Origin: Nitrospira sp.
GTDB lineage: Bacteria; Nitrospirota; Nitrospiria; Nitrospirales; Nitrospiraceae
Reading direction: 5' to 3'
NCBI GenBank assembly: GCA_005116775.1
Contig: SWDN01000011.1
Span: 169,975-232,382 of the forward strand
DNA length: 62,408 nucleotides
Shown here in pieces: positions 1 through 7,708 of the stretch (its first letter is position 1; each line of letters starts with the position of its first letter). The notes under the pieces were generated by a model, which did not search any database, was not told the origin of the DNA, and saw only the letters and a program-made list of their open reading frames with translations. The translations under genes and the position numbers were made by a program.

Positions 1-86
1 CCCATACGTTCCCGATGAGCGACTTCGCCCAGGGATTCGAGTTGATCAATTCCGGCCAATGTGGAAAAGTGGTCCTGATCCCATAG
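1..86 (+). CDS. tdh: C-terminal end of threonine 3-dehydrogenase (partial)
   Basis: The window opens inside a reading frame whose last residues read HTFPMSDFAQGFELINSG and then QCGKVVLIP before a TAG stop at 84-86. This matches the C-terminus of zinc-dependent L-threonine 3-dehydrogenase, where a similar F-x-x-G-F-(E/D)-x-(M/I)-x-S-G-Q-x-G-K-V segment closes the NAD-binding alcohol dehydrogenase fold. The enzyme oxidises threonine to 2-amino-3-ketobutyrate in the cytoplasm, and the next gene on the same strand, kbl, cleaves that product. The tdh-kbl order therefore supports the call. Only about 28 residues are visible, so catalytic residues cannot be checked. Confidence 0.8.
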   Translation, partial: HTFPMSDFAQGFELINSGQCGKVVLIP

Positions 87-91
87 AAAGC

Positions 92-186
92 TTTCAGCGG
101 TCAGCCTTCAGCTATCAGCCCAGGTTTCATTCAACATGTCTTTCCCTACATCCATTCGAAGCTGACAGCTGATCGCCGACGGCTGT
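92..186. repeat. CAGC-rich imperfect palindromic repeat
   Basis: The left arm (92-120) is made of repeated TCAGC units in the pattern TCAGCGGTCAGCCTTCAGC. The right arm (160-186) carries AGCTGACAGCTGATCGCC, which pairs imperfectly with it. Related arms occur at 31143-31215 and 46028-46072. The element fills most of the tdh-kbl gap. No coding potential or recombinase is seen, and its function is unknown. Confidence 0.5.
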
Positions 187-202
187 ATGCTGCGTGAAAA
201 AG

Positions 203-1393
203 ATGGCCTACCACTCATTCAAAAAAACTCTTGCAGAGCGGCTCGCGGAAATCCGCGCGGCAGGTCTCTATAAATCTGAGCGGCAGATTCTCGGCCCTCA
301 GGGGACAGAGATACGGGTGGCTCAGGGTCAGGTTCTCAATCTCTGCGCCAACAATTATCTGGGGCTCGCCAACCACCCGGACATCAGACAGGCCGCCGTA
401 ATCGGACTGCAAGAACATGGTTACGGCATGGCGTCCGTCCGATTCATCTGCGGCACGCAGGACCTCCACGCACAGCTCGAACAGGCAATCAGCGCCTTCC
501 TCGGCACTGAAGACACGATCCTCTATAGTTCCTGCTTCGACGCCAACGGAGGACTCTTTGAGGCGCTCCTCGGCGAGCAAGATGCCGTCATCAGCGACGC
601 CTTGAATCACGCCAGCCTGATCGACGGCATCCGGCTCTGCAAAGCCGCCAGGCTCCGCTACGCGCACTCCGATATGGCAGACTTGGAAGCTAAGCTGCGC
701 AACGCGACTGCCTATCGTCTTCGTCTGATCGCAACGGATGGGGTTTTCTCCATGGATGGCGATCTCGCGAAACTCGATCGGATCGTCGAACTGGCGGATC
801 GATACGATGCCGCGGTCATCGTGGACGATAGTCACGCGACCGGTGTGCTCGGACGCAACGGGCGCGGCACGCCGGATCATTTCGGCGTCGCGGACCGGAT
901 CGAGATCGTGACCAGCACGCTGGGTAAGACCTTGGGCGGAGCCACTGGGGGGTTTACGTCTGGACGAAAGGAAATTATCGAACTGTTGCGACAGCGGTCG
1001 AGACCCTATTTGTTTTCGAACTCACTCCCCCCGGTCATCGCTGCAGCAGCCCGACGGGCCCTGGTTCTCGTGGCCCAGGGCGACCAGTTACGGGCCAGGC
1101 TGCGCGAGAACGCCGCGTTCTTCCGCGCGCAACTCACCGCCCTCGGATTCCGACTCATTCCCGGTGAGCATCCCATCATCCCAGTCATGTTGGGCGACGC
1201 CTCACTCGCCGCCAGGATGGCAGAGAGGCTGTTGGAGGAAGGGATCTATGTCGTGGGGTTCAGTTACCCAGTTGTGCCGGAAGGTCATGCGCGGATTCGC
1301 GTGCAGATGTCGGCAGCCCACACTCACGAACAGCTTGTGCGCGCCAGTGCCGCCTTTGCCACGGTTGGCCGGGAACTGGGCATCATCCGATAA
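203..1393 (+). CDS. kbl: 2-amino-3-ketobutyrate coenzyme A ligase (glycine C-acetyltransferase)
   Basis: This is a PLP-dependent alpha-oxoamine synthase of the fold-type I aminotransferase superfamily. It splits 2-amino-3-ketobutyrate with CoA into glycine and acetyl-CoA, completing the Tdh-Kbl threonine degradation pathway in the cytoplasm. It aligns along its whole length (about 396 residues) with remembered E. coli Kbl. Diagnostic segments are [12 protein letters not shown] near the N-terminus, [19 protein letters not shown], the glycine-rich FDANGG turn, DDSHATG (cofactor-binding Asp and His), and [14 protein letters not shown], whose Lys should form the Schiff base with [17 protein letters not shown] and IPVMLGDA are also typical. 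An upstream in-frame GTG at 194 is possible. I prefer the ATG at 203 because it matches the usual N-terminus ([10 protein letters not shown]). The gene follows tdh, and a strong palindrome lies just after the stop. Confidence 0.95.
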   Translation: MAYHSFKKTLAERLAEIRAAGLYKSERQILGPQGTEIRVAQGQVLNLCANNYLGLANHPDIRQAAVIGLQEHGYGMASVRFICGTQDLHAQLEQAISAFLGTEDTILYSSCFDANGGLFEALLGEQDAVISDALNHASLIDGIRLCKAARLRYAHSDMADLEAKLRNATAYRLRLIATDGVFSMDGDLAKLDRIVELADRYDAAVIVDDSHATGVLGRNGRGTPDHFGVADRIEIVTSTLGKTLGGATGGFTSGRKEIIELLRQRSRPYLFSNSLPPVIAAAARRALVLVAQGDQLRARLRENAAFFRAQLTALGFRLIPGEHPIIPVMLGDASLAARMAERLLEEGIYVVGFSYPVVPEGHARIRVQMSAAHTHEQLVRASAAFATVGRELGIIR

Positions 1394-1397
1394 AAAC

Positions 1398-1469
1398 GTT
1401 TGTTTGGTTTATCTGGTTTTTCTCGTTTACAACCAAACAAACCAGACCAACCAGATGAACTAAACAAAC
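1398..1469. terminator. Bidirectional terminator-like inverted repeat between kbl and mlaA
   Basis: Two 21-base arms, 1398-1418 and 1449-1469, match as inverted repeats at 19 of 21 positions (core TGGTTTATCTGG). They sit 4 bases after the kbl stop and 9 bases before the mlaA stop on the opposite strand, so one hairpin could end both transcripts. The spacer is itself T- and A-rich. The 12-base core recurs near 35219, so it may belong to a dispersed repeat family. Confidence 0.65.
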
Positions 1470-1478
1470 CTGGCTTCG

Positions 1479-2354
1479 CTACTCTCGAACCGCCTGACCA
1501 CGCTTTTGCAAATAGGCGTTGCGGACGGCAGTATAGAGATCCAACGTCGCTTCCTCGACTCCCTGGTACTTCTGGAGATTCCGCGACCGTTCATTGACGA
1601 TCTCTCCCACGCGTGCCCCAAGCTGGATAATGCTCGACGTCGTACGGTCCTTGTGCTCAATCACAGAGGGCACGTTGTCGACTTCAATGATCGGCACGAC
1701 CAACCAGTTGATCGGATTGAGAAACACATCGCCAACATATCCCACAAAGTCCCGAACGGTGAACGGCTGAAGCAGCGGCAACACGAGATAGGGCCCCGGC
1801 TTGACCCCATAGAAGCCCAGCGTCTGCCCCAAATCCTCCTCCGGCGTGACCAGATCGATTTTTGTCGCGACATCGAAGAAACCGGCCAATCCTACCGTGC
1901 TGTTGATGAGAAACCGTCCGACCTCAATGCCGGCGCCTTTGAGCTTGCCCTGAAATACATTGTTCAAAAACCGTGGGGTGAATCGGAGATTGGAAAAGAT
2001 GTTGCTGACACCGACTTGCACGACATCGGGCAAGATAAAATCATACCCCTTCGCGACGGGCTTGAGTACATATCGATCGACCTTGAGGTTGAACTCGAAG
2101 ATATTGGCGTTGACTGGCTCCCAGGGATCATATTCATCACCGTTTCCCTCATCGGCTCTGGCAAAGGGGTCAAGCGGTTCGTCCGGCGGAGCCGATGGCT
2201 GCGACGAAGGAACCGGCGCCGGAGTCTGGTCTGCGACTGGTCTCACGTCGCTCAGGCCTGGCGGCTCGGCCTTTCCGGTTTTTCCTGCGCAGCCGGTCGC
2301 CACCATTGCCACAACGCCCAACAGACAGAACGCCAGCAGACGAAAAGGAATCAT
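1479..2354 (-). CDS. mlaA: MlaA/VacJ-family outer-membrane lipoprotein
   Basis: MlaA sits in the outer membrane with OmpC/F-type porins and removes misplaced phospholipids from the outer leaflet, passing them to MlaC and the MlaFEDB ABC complex. The start at 2354 is chosen because AGGAGG lies about 10 bases upstream and it gives a clean lipoprotein signal MIPFRLLAFCLLGVVAMVA followed by TGC. A Pro/Ser-rich linker follows, then the conserved core beginning DPWEPVNANIFEFN. The core continues through FLNNVFQGKLKGAG, RFLINSTVGLAGFFDVA, the signature EEDLGQTLGFYGV-PGPYLVLPLL, and RDFVGYVGD-FLNP. Length (291 residues) is normal for the family. No other mla genes are nearby, so the ABC transporter must be elsewhere. 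Transcription probably ends at the shared hairpin downstream. Confidence 0.93.
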   Translation of the reverse strand: MIPFRLLAFCLLGVVAMVATGCAGKTGKAEPPGLSDVRPVADQTPAPVPSSQPSAPPDEPLDPFARADEGNGDEYDPWEPVNANIFEFNLKVDRYVLKPVAKGYDFILPDVVQVGVSNIFSNLRFTPRFLNNVFQGKLKGAGIEVGRFLINSTVGLAGFFDVATKIDLVTPEEDLGQTLGFYGVKPGPYLVLPLLQPFTVRDFVGYVGDVFLNPINWLVVPIIEVDNVPSVIEHKDRTTSSIIQLGARVGEIVNERSRNLQKYQGVEEATLDLYTAVRNAYLQKRGQAVRE

Positions 2355-2547
2355 CACCCCGGCCTCCTTAACCCACATGCTGCATGAACATGCCTACTCA
2401 CACCACCGGCGAGCCACTCCCTTCAGCGGGCTCTCGGCTTAGCCGACGCGCACTGTACCAAATGCCGAGTCAATCGCCAATCAATTTTTATGAAATCATG
2501 GAATGACACACGGAGAGCGCAAATCGCCTCTGTCGCGTGAGCGCGGG

Positions 2548-3309
2548 CTAGGACCGGACGGCGGCCTGGACAAACTCGGCCCAGCGCCGGAAATAGGCGG
2601 CGCCCGCAACCTGGTAGGTGTTGTTATGGTCGGCGCCGGTTATGACATAGAAGGACTTGGGCGGCTTAGCCGCCTCGAAGACCTGCCGGCCCAATTCGAG
2701 GGGGATAATGTCGTCTTTGTCGCCGTGAATGATCAGTTTGGGAAGCGAGAGCTGCGGGAGGCGGTCGATCAATGTGAACTGTGCACCGAGCAACCAATGG
2801 ACCGGCATCCCACCGTAATGAAATTTGGCCACGGCTTCGATGGACGGAAACGCCGATTCCAGAATCAGCCCCGACGCGGGCTTCTGCGCAGCAAGTTCTC
2901 CTGCCACAGCGGCGCCGAGCGAGCGACCAAAGATGATGATGCGCTCAGGACGAATCATTCTGGTTCGCGTCAGATAATCGTGCGCCCCGATCGCATCCTG
3001 ATAGAGCCCCTCTTCCGACGGCTTCCCCTGACTCCGACCATAGCCGCGATAATCGAACAAAAACACCGACAGTCCGATCCGATAGAGTTCGCGAAGATTC
3101 TCCAGCCGGTTGATAACGTTCCCGGCGTTGCCGTGACACCAGAGAATGACCGGGCGATCTGCTTGTGCCTCCACATACCAGCCGAACAGCTTCGTGCCGT
3201 CTCCCGACTGAAACCACACCTCTTCCAGCGGCAAACCACTGCGGGCGCTCCAGTCCTGATCCTTCCAGGGTTCGGGATGGTAGACGAAGAATTGATCGAG
3301 AATGCCCAT
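2548..3309 (-). CDS. Alpha/beta hydrolase (YqkD/FrsA-like serine hydrolase)
   Basis: This is a compact alpha/beta hydrolase of 254 residues. The start at 3309 (MGILDQFFVYHPEPW) is preferred because an AAGTAGG-like ribosome site precedes it and because the downstream partial copy begins with the same sequence. Visible elements are the oxyanion loop LWCHGNAGN, DYRGYGRSQG, the nucleophile elbow IFGRSLGAAVAGELA, the acid in HGDKDDIIP, and the base in TGADHNNTY. These give a complete Ser-Asp-His triad. The closest recalled families are short-chain serine esterases or peptidases associated with membranes; the substrate is unknown. No signal peptide is evident, although residues 1-15 are hydrophobic. 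It is the last gene of the duplicated block (2996-5320) and the only intact hydrolase copy. Confidence 0.8.
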   Translation of the reverse strand: MGILDQFFVYHPEPWKDQDWSARSGLPLEEVWFQSGDGTKLFGWYVEAQADRPVILWCHGNAGNVINRLENLRELYRIGLSVFLFDYRGYGRSQGKPSEEGLYQDAIGAHDYLTRTRMIRPERIIIFGRSLGAAVAGELAAQKPASGLILESAFPSIEAVAKFHYGGMPVHWLLGAQFTLIDRLPQLSLPKLIIHGDKDDIIPLELGRQVFEAAKPPKSFYVITGADHNNTYQVAGAAYFRRWAEFVQAAVRS

Positions 3310-3334
3310 CGTGCCTACTTCGCTGAGCGACGAC

Positions 3335-3988
3335 CTAGAACCGCATGCCGACCCCAAACGAGACATACTGAGAGCGAAAATCCAGCGCGAGCTGCTTCCA
3401 GTGATAGTCGGCTGAGAAATACTTGTACTCGCCGAATAGAAATATCTTTTCGGTCACATTGCCCTGCACTCCGCCGAAGAATTGAGAGCCGAACGCCCAT
3501 GAACCTTCGAAGTCACGGTCCGAACGACCAGGAATCTCGGCATGAGTGAGCACTCCGCTCGAATAACCGCCCCCGACACCGATGTAAGGGACAAACACCT
3601 TACCAGGGTAGCGAAGAATCAGATTTGCCATTGAATTGAAAACCCAGAGGTTTGTACTGGCAGTGGACCCTGCGTTCACCGGCGAAGAAAATGAGACCTC
3701 ACTCCCGTGACCGAAAGACTCCAGTCCGATCCCGAGGATGTTTCCCAAAGAGTGCGGGAACACTGCGACCTTGATGCCTACGCCAGCCCCATTGGTGATC
3801 CTGGGGTCCGAAGGATTGCCTCCCTGGGCAAAAAGACCTCGATCAGATGGAAATGCACCCAGTGCGTACAGGCCAATATCTACGTCGGCAGTCTCAGCGG
3901 CTACGCCCAGGCAGGGTTGCAGCAATACCATCATGAGGACAATCCGCAACGGGAGGAAACCCGTGAGCACCAAGGGGAATGGCCTCAT
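3335..3988 (-). CDS. Predicted outer-membrane beta-barrel protein, copy 1
   Basis: This 217-residue exported protein has a hydrophobic signal (LRIVLMMVLLQPCLGVAAE, probable cleavage after VAA). The body alternates polar and aromatic residues, is rich in Gly, and ends with FGVGMRF, a C-terminal Phe as in many BamA-recognised barrels. Segments such as YIGVGGGYSSG and FLFGEYKYFSADYHW look like transmembrane strands, as in small 8-stranded OmpW/OmpX-like proteins. I do not recognise a specific family. A second copy lies at 4498-5151, offset by exactly 1163 bases and roughly four fifths identical in protein by eye. It sits between the TRL fragment (upstream) and the intact hydrolase (26 bases downstream), so it was probably co-transcribed with the hydrolase. 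Confidence 0.7.
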   Translation of the reverse strand: MRPFPLVLTGFLPLRIVLMMVLLQPCLGVAAETADVDIGLYALGAFPSDRGLFAQGGNPSDPRITNGAGVGIKVAVFPHSLGNILGIGLESFGHGSEVSFSSPVNAGSTASTNLWVFNSMANLILRYPGKVFVPYIGVGGGYSSGVLTHAEIPGRSDRDFEGSWAFGSQFFGGVQGNVTEKIFLFGEYKYFSADYHWKQLALDFRSQYVSFGVGMRF

Positions 3989-4038
3989 CTCAAGTCTGCC
4001 CTATGCCGAATTGGTCAACAGTGCCGAGAAAAATAAAA

Positions 4039-4069
4039 GGGCCTCTGGGACTTCCGCCCCAAAGGCCCC
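4039..4069 (-). terminator. Duplicated rho-independent terminator (copy 1)
   Basis: On the minus strand GGGGCCTTTGGGGC pairs with the GTCCCAGAGGCCC arm and is followed by TTTTATTTT. It is the 1163-base-shifted copy of the terminator at 5202-5232. It follows the TRL 3' fragment and lies inside the out-of-frame part of the hydrolase pseudogene, upstream of the outer-membrane protein gene. Confidence 0.75.
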
Positions 4070-4091
4070 TTCGATTGCGGACGTTCGATAA

Positions 4092-4157
4092 TCAGCTGCC
4101 CTTGACGATCGTGCACCACTCGCCGAAGATCCCCAAGATATTCTTGGCGTAATGGTC
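4092..4157 (-). pseudogene. 3' fragment of TRL-like lipoprotein gene
   Basis: These 66 bases match the 3' end of the intact TRL-like gene (5255-5320) with an offset of 1163. They include the stop codon and the codons for the last 21 residues (DHYAKNVLGIFGEWC region). There is no 5' portion: the sequence switches to hydrolase at 4158. The fragment marks one end of the tandem duplication and is not expected to be expressed as a protein. Confidence 0.85.
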
Positions 4158-4497
4158 TCCTGATAGAGCCCCTCTTCAGACGGCTTCCCCTGGCTCCGGC
4201 CATAGCCGCGATAGTCGAACAAGAATACCGACAGCCCCAACTGGTAGAGAAGTTTCAGATTCTCCAGCCGGGTGATGATGTTCCCAGCGTTGCCGTGGCA
4301 CCAGAGTATGACCGGACGATCTGCCTGCGCCTCAACGTACCAACCGAACAACCGCGCCCCATCAGCAGCCTGAAACCACACCTCTTCCAGCGGCAACCCA
4401 CTGAGCCTGGCCCAATCCCGATCCTGCCATGGCTCAGGATGAAAGACGAAGAATTGGTCAAGGATGCCCATCATGCATTACTTCGGAGAACGACGAT

Positions 4498-5151
4498 CTA
4501 GAAGCGCAGCCCGATGCCAAACAAGGCATAATGGGAGCGAAAGTCCAGCGCGAGCTGCTCCCAGTGGTAGTTAGCCGAGAAGTACTTGTACTCGCTGAAC
4601 AGAAACACCTTTTCGGTCACATTGCCCTGCACTCCACCAAAGAATTGTGAGCCGAATGCCCATGAACCTTCAAAGTCCCGATCCGAACGACCGGGAATGT
4701 CGGCATGGGTGAGCACTCCGCTCGAGTAACCACCCCCGACGCCGATGTAAGAGACAAACGCATTCCCTGGGTAGCGAAGAGTCAGATTCACCATCGAACT
4801 GAAGACCCAGAGGTTTGTACTGACTGCGGACCCTGCATTCACCGGCGAAGAAAATGAGATCTCACTTCCATGACCGGAAGACTCCAGTCCGATTCCGACG
4901 ATGTTTCCCAAATAGTGTGGGAACACCGCGATTTTGATGCCGGCTCCAGCCCCATTGGAAATCTTGATGTCCGAGGGGTTGCCCCCCTGGGCAAAGAGGC
5001 CTCGATCTGATGGAAATGCACCCAGTGCGTACAAGCCAACATCTATGTCGGCAGTCTCCGCGGCTGCAACCAGGACTGGTTGCAGCAATACAATCATGAG
5101 GGCGAGCGACAATGGAAAGAAAACCGGGATCACTAAAGGGAATGGCCACAT
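4498..5151 (-). CDS. Predicted outer-membrane beta-barrel protein, copy 2
   Basis: This is the paralogue of 3335-3988, with the same length (217 residues), a hydrophobic N-terminal signal ending VAAAE, the conserved GLYALGAFPSDRGLFAQGG segment, and a terminal FGIGLRF. Differences are scattered substitutions rather than indels. Both reading frames have stayed open at equal length, which suggests both copies remain functional or the duplication is fairly recent. It lies just downstream of the TRL-like gene and its terminator. The gene downstream of it is the truncated hydrolase, so only copy 1 retains the complete neighbour. Confidence 0.7.
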   Translation of the reverse strand: MWPFPLVIPVFFPLSLALMIVLLQPVLVAAAETADIDVGLYALGAFPSDRGLFAQGGNPSDIKISNGAGAGIKIAVFPHYLGNIVGIGLESSGHGSEISFSSPVNAGSAVSTNLWVFSSMVNLTLRYPGNAFVSYIGVGGGYSSGVLTHADIPGRSDRDFEGSWAFGSQFFGGVQGNVTEKVFLFSEYKYFSANYHWEQLALDFRSHYALFGIGLRF

Positions 5152-5201
5152 CTCAAGTCTATCCTACAGCGCATTGGTCAGCAGCGCCGGCCAAAATAAA
5201 A

Positions 5202-5232
5202 GGGCCTCTGGGGCTTCTACCCCAAAGGCCCC
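5202..5232 (-). terminator. Rho-independent terminator of the TRL-like gene
   Basis: On the minus strand GGGGCCTTTGGGG, a short TAGAAG loop and CCCCAGAGGCCC form a GC-rich stem followed by TTTTATTTT (5193-5201). It starts 23 bases after the TRL stop codon, ideal spacing for intrinsic termination. The outer-membrane protein gene downstream would therefore need read-through or its own promoter. Confidence 0.85.
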
Positions 5233-5254
5233 TTCGATTGCGGACGTTCGAAAA

Positions 5255-5581
5255 TCAGCTGCCCTTGACGATTGTGCACCATTCGCCAAAGATCCCCAAG
5301 ACATTCTTGGCGTAATGGTCGACTGACGTGACTTTCGTGATTCCACCATTGGCTTTGGCAGCAACGATGCTCGCATCACCCGTAGCAACCCAACCCAAAA
5401 CCGACGAAGCGCAGGCTTTTCCCTCTTTGGTCGTAGCGGTTTCAGCCGTCGCGATGTTCCCGTACTTCGTCTCGTTGAAAATTGTGCCAGCCAGTGGCGA
5501 GGCGACGATCTGGCAGGCCGACAAGCTAAGTGCTGCCACTGAGATTCCTGCGAGTGTCAAAGCGACTTTTATCTGCTTCAT
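5255..5581 (-). CDS. TRL-like family lipoprotein
   Basis: This 108-residue protein has a lipoprotein signal (MKQIKVALTLAGISVAALSLSAC, lipobox LSAC). The mature domain shows the TRL pattern (Pfam TRL, 'tRNA-associated locus' protein): an N-terminal SPLAGTIFNE turn, EGKACASSVLGWVATGDASI, AKANGGITKVTSVDH, and a terminal GEWCTIVKGS. In other bacteria such proteins are small, abundant envelope lipoproteins whose biochemical role is unknown. AAGGAGG sits 6 bases upstream of the ATG. A near-consensus sigma-70 promoter and a strong terminator flank it, so it is probably a highly expressed monocistronic gene. Its 3' end was copied in the adjacent tandem duplication. Confidence 0.85.
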   Translation of the reverse strand: MKQIKVALTLAGISVAALSLSACQIVASPLAGTIFNETKYGNIATAETATTKEGKACASSVLGWVATGDASIVAAKANGGITKVTSVDHYAKNVLGIFGEWCTIVKGS

Positions 5582-5671
5582 GAGTCCTCCTTGTGATGGT
5601 TGGTTATAGTGAGGAGCTTGCTAGAGAGAATCTGAGTTTCTGTCACAGCAAGTAGTAGTACTATGGGCGCG

Positions 5672-5699
5672 AGTATATATAGTATTGAAAAGATGTCAA
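5672..5699 (-). promoter_or_regulatory. Sigma-70 promoter of the TRL-like gene
   Basis: Read on the minus strand, TTGACA (5694-5699) and TATACT (5672-5677) are separated by 16 bases. Both hexamers are close to consensus. The predicted transcript would have an untranslated leader of roughly 80 bases before AAGGAGG and the ATG. Confidence 0.75.
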
Positions 5700-5739
5700 C
5701 GATAAAATCACGGCTACTGAGACGACTACGGCCAGAGGT

Positions 5740-7686
5740 TCAGAAGAACGACTGCATACTGAAGACGACATCGTTATCGCGATCGCGATGGTTATACTCC
5801 AGCCTGAGCGCCCAGTTCTGACTCAACGTATAGCGCTGGCCCACGAACCATCGAAAGTCGTCTGATTGATCCCCCAAGGCATAACGCAGGTAGGTGCCGG
5901 ATGCCATCAGCTTCCATCGGTCGGAGAGATCGGCCAACAGGCCGACCGTTCCACCACCGCCGACTCGATGCCGCTCTTCATAGGCCTTGCTATAGTTTGC
6001 CTCCCCCTCCATAAACGCGAAAAACACCTCCCGCTTTAACCAGTGGCGTTCAGCCGCTACGCCGATTCCCCCGTTCATGACGCCATTGCTGCAGAGTTCA
6101 CAGCCGTTGTGCTTGATGGTGTTCATGCCCACATTGATCTTCCATGAGGGCGAGCGAAAGACCGAGTCAATCATCGGTGAGAGGGACAAGACATTGGCCA
6201 GTGTCGCCCGTTCAATCCTCGTCTGATCAGCCCGATTGTAGTGCCGGAGGGACAGCGACGCGAGCTCAATCTGAGCATCCGGCGTGTAGCCAACCTCTGG
6301 ATCGAGCTGGTCGTGATAACCGGCCCGCACGGTGACTTCTTCAAATGTATCGTTGTTCCGCCAACCGCTGCCGAGACTGGCGCGGGACGTCTTGTGCCCC
6401 AACTCCGGTTGTTTCGCAAAAGGCACCACCTTGAACTCTTCAGATGGAATCCTGAGTTGGCTCCGAGCTGTCAGGACTGCCCGGTTACGCTCCTTCCATT
6501 CAGGCGGCGAGGAATCGGTCGTCTCGGTCCGATACCGGAGATAGTCCGACGCAAGATCGAGCAGAAATGCCTGCTTCGTCAGACTCAATTGGACAAAAGC
6601 GGGTGTGGTGAGTTCGCCAAGATCTTGCGTGATTCGATGCGCCAGTTCTCGTTCTCCCACTGGCAACGATTCGCGCTTCCGCCGGAGCACGTTGCTGCGG
6701 GAGGGCCGATAGGCGATGCCGGAAACCAGCCCTGGTTTCGATGCAATCAGCCGGACGGTGTCGGCAGGAACGGTCCACAAAAGAAACTCGTCGGTGAGAT
6801 GAAGGCTGGGATCGGCATAATCGAGAAGCGCCAGGATATGATAGGAGCAGTTCTCTTTGAAGAAAAAATAGTCGAAGGCGGCATTTCCGAGTTCCCACGA
6901 GTGCATCAGCAACCGCCTAACTTGTTGTTCTGTGAAGTTAAGGCGATATTCCCAAATATCACGATTTTCGATGTCTCGATACTCCTGCACCTTCAAGTAG
7001 TAGGGATACGTCGAGAAGTATCCGCTGTACCAGCCGAAAATGCCACGGATCGGATAGGCGAGTCCGGCGTCAGGAGGTACCTGCGCCGCATAGTTGATCG
7101 TATAGGCCAGAATTCTGGTCTGTTCGGTCTGGCCCTTCTGATCGATCCGAAGAAACGTATGACCGAACATGGATGCGGGATTGTTCAAGAAGGCAGAGGG
7201 AAAAATGAGCGTGATCGATTGAGCTTCAAAGTCATTGAACCAGCGGTCAAATCGCTCGCACGCCATTTTCGGCAAACGGAAATCGTCGAATTGCAGCTGT
7301 TCCCGCAACCAGTGGTACCGGGCGATAAAGGCGCATTGAGCCGGCTGCTTCGAACGCCCAACGAGTTCCTCAGAGAAGAATTGCTTCAGCGTCGCGTCGA
7401 GTTCTGCCTGTGGGTTAGTCTTGCCATCGGGCGACATGAAAAATCCCGGGTCATCCTGCTCACTGGTATAGCCCCCGAGAAGGTTTTTTCGATAGTGAAG
7501 CAGAAGGTGCCATTCACGTTCTCCGGCAAGCTTAGCCTGCCGACCCTTGTCGATCAGGTCGGCAAGATAGGCATTCTCGGAAGGCTCGCTCGCATCAACC
7601 TGAAAGGCTGGAGACAGAAATAGAACGAACAGCAGTAGAACGATGTACAAGTGGCAGGCCAGAAAGACGCACGGCTTCGACCTCAC
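5740..7686 (-). CDS. Lnb_N/DUF4105 periplasmic protein with C-terminal barrel-like region
   Basis: The first half carries the DUF4105 domain, now called Lnb_N after a periplasmic lipoprotein N-acyltransferase family. Key conserved parts are SASMFGHTFLRI-like (seen as NNPASMFGHTFLRID), YTINYAAQVP, GIFGWYSGYFSTYPYYLKVQEY, and FFKENCSYHILALLDYA, which supply conserved His and Cys residues. The C-terminal third (about residue 440 onward) has alternating strands and ends MQSFF, suggesting a beta-barrel or barrel-like plug. The function may be lipoprotein N-acylation or an unknown envelope reaction. The start is uncertain: GTG at 7686 gives a normal signal (VFLACHLYIVLLLFVLFL) and follows an AGGG; alternatives at 7758 and 7794 would add a long N-terminus overlapping the upstream gene. 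The GTG lies in the loop of a perfect hairpin. Confidence 0.75.
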   Translation of the reverse strand: MRSKPCVFLACHLYIVLLLFVLFLSPAFQVDASEPSENAYLADLIDKGRQAKLAGEREWHLLLHYRKNLLGGYTSEQDDPGFFMSPDGKTNPQAELDATLKQFFSEELVGRSKQPAQCAFIARYHWLREQLQFDDFRLPKMACERFDRWFNDFEAQSITLIFPSAFLNNPASMFGHTFLRIDQKGQTEQTRILAYTINYAAQVPPDAGLAYPIRGIFGWYSGYFSTYPYYLKVQEYRDIENRDIWEYRLNFTEQQVRRLLMHSWELGNAAFDYFFFKENCSYHILALLDYADPSLHLTDEFLLWTVPADTVRLIASKPGLVSGIAYRPSRSNVLRRKRESLPVGERELAHRITQDLGELTTPAFVQLSLTKQAFLLDLASDYLRYRTETTDSSPPEWKERNRAVLTARSQLRIPSEEFKVVPFAKQPELGHKTSRASLGSGWRNNDTFEEVTVRAGYHDQLDPEVGYTPDAQIELASLSLRHYNRADQTRIERATLANVLSLSPMIDSVFRSPSWKINVGMNTIKHNGCELCSNGVMNGGIGVAAERHWLKREVFFAFMEGEANYSKAYEERHRVGGGGTVGLLADLSDRWKLMASGTYLRYALGDQSDDFRWFVGQRYTLSQNWALRLEYNHRDRDNDVVFSMQSFF

Positions 7687-7696
7687 GGTCGAAGCC
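7673..7696 (-). terminator. Perfect 10-bp stem hairpin between DUF3015 and Lnb genes
   Basis: GGCTTCGACC and GGTCGAAGCC flank a four-base loop (GTGA on the minus strand), starting 12 bases after the DUF3015 stop. There is no U-tract, so termination would be weak. The loop contains the preferred GTG start of the next gene, so the hairpin could also control its translation. Confidence 0.5.
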
Positions 7697-7708
7697 CTGC
7701 GCTGATCA

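Larger units (their letters stand above)
4001..4471 (-). pseudogene. Truncated duplicate of the alpha/beta hydrolase fused out of frame to a TRL fragment
   Basis: From 4471 the frame begins MGILDQFFVFHPEPWQ and follows the intact hydrolase (2548-3309) through the oxyanion loop WCHGNAGN, DYRGYGRSQGKPSEEGLYQ, then stops matching at about 4158. The Ser nucleophile, Asp and His are absent, so it cannot be an active hydrolase. The continuing frame reads through the duplicated 3' end of the TRL-like gene in the wrong frame and stops at 4001. The breakpoint at 4157/4158 is the joint of a 1163-base tandem duplication. A chimeric 157-residue polypeptide could be made, but it looks like a by-product. 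Confidence 0.85.

Noticed and set aside
2503-3549. 348-residue plus-strand frame opposite the hydrolase and OMP genes
   Set aside because: It is antisense to two proteins with clear motifs, lacks any recognisable domain, and has shadow-like composition.
6241-7623. 460-residue plus-strand frame opposite the Lnb-type gene
   Set aside because: The minus strand carries the conserved Lnb_N motifs; the plus frame is a mirror of codon periodicity with no signal, motif or ribosome site.
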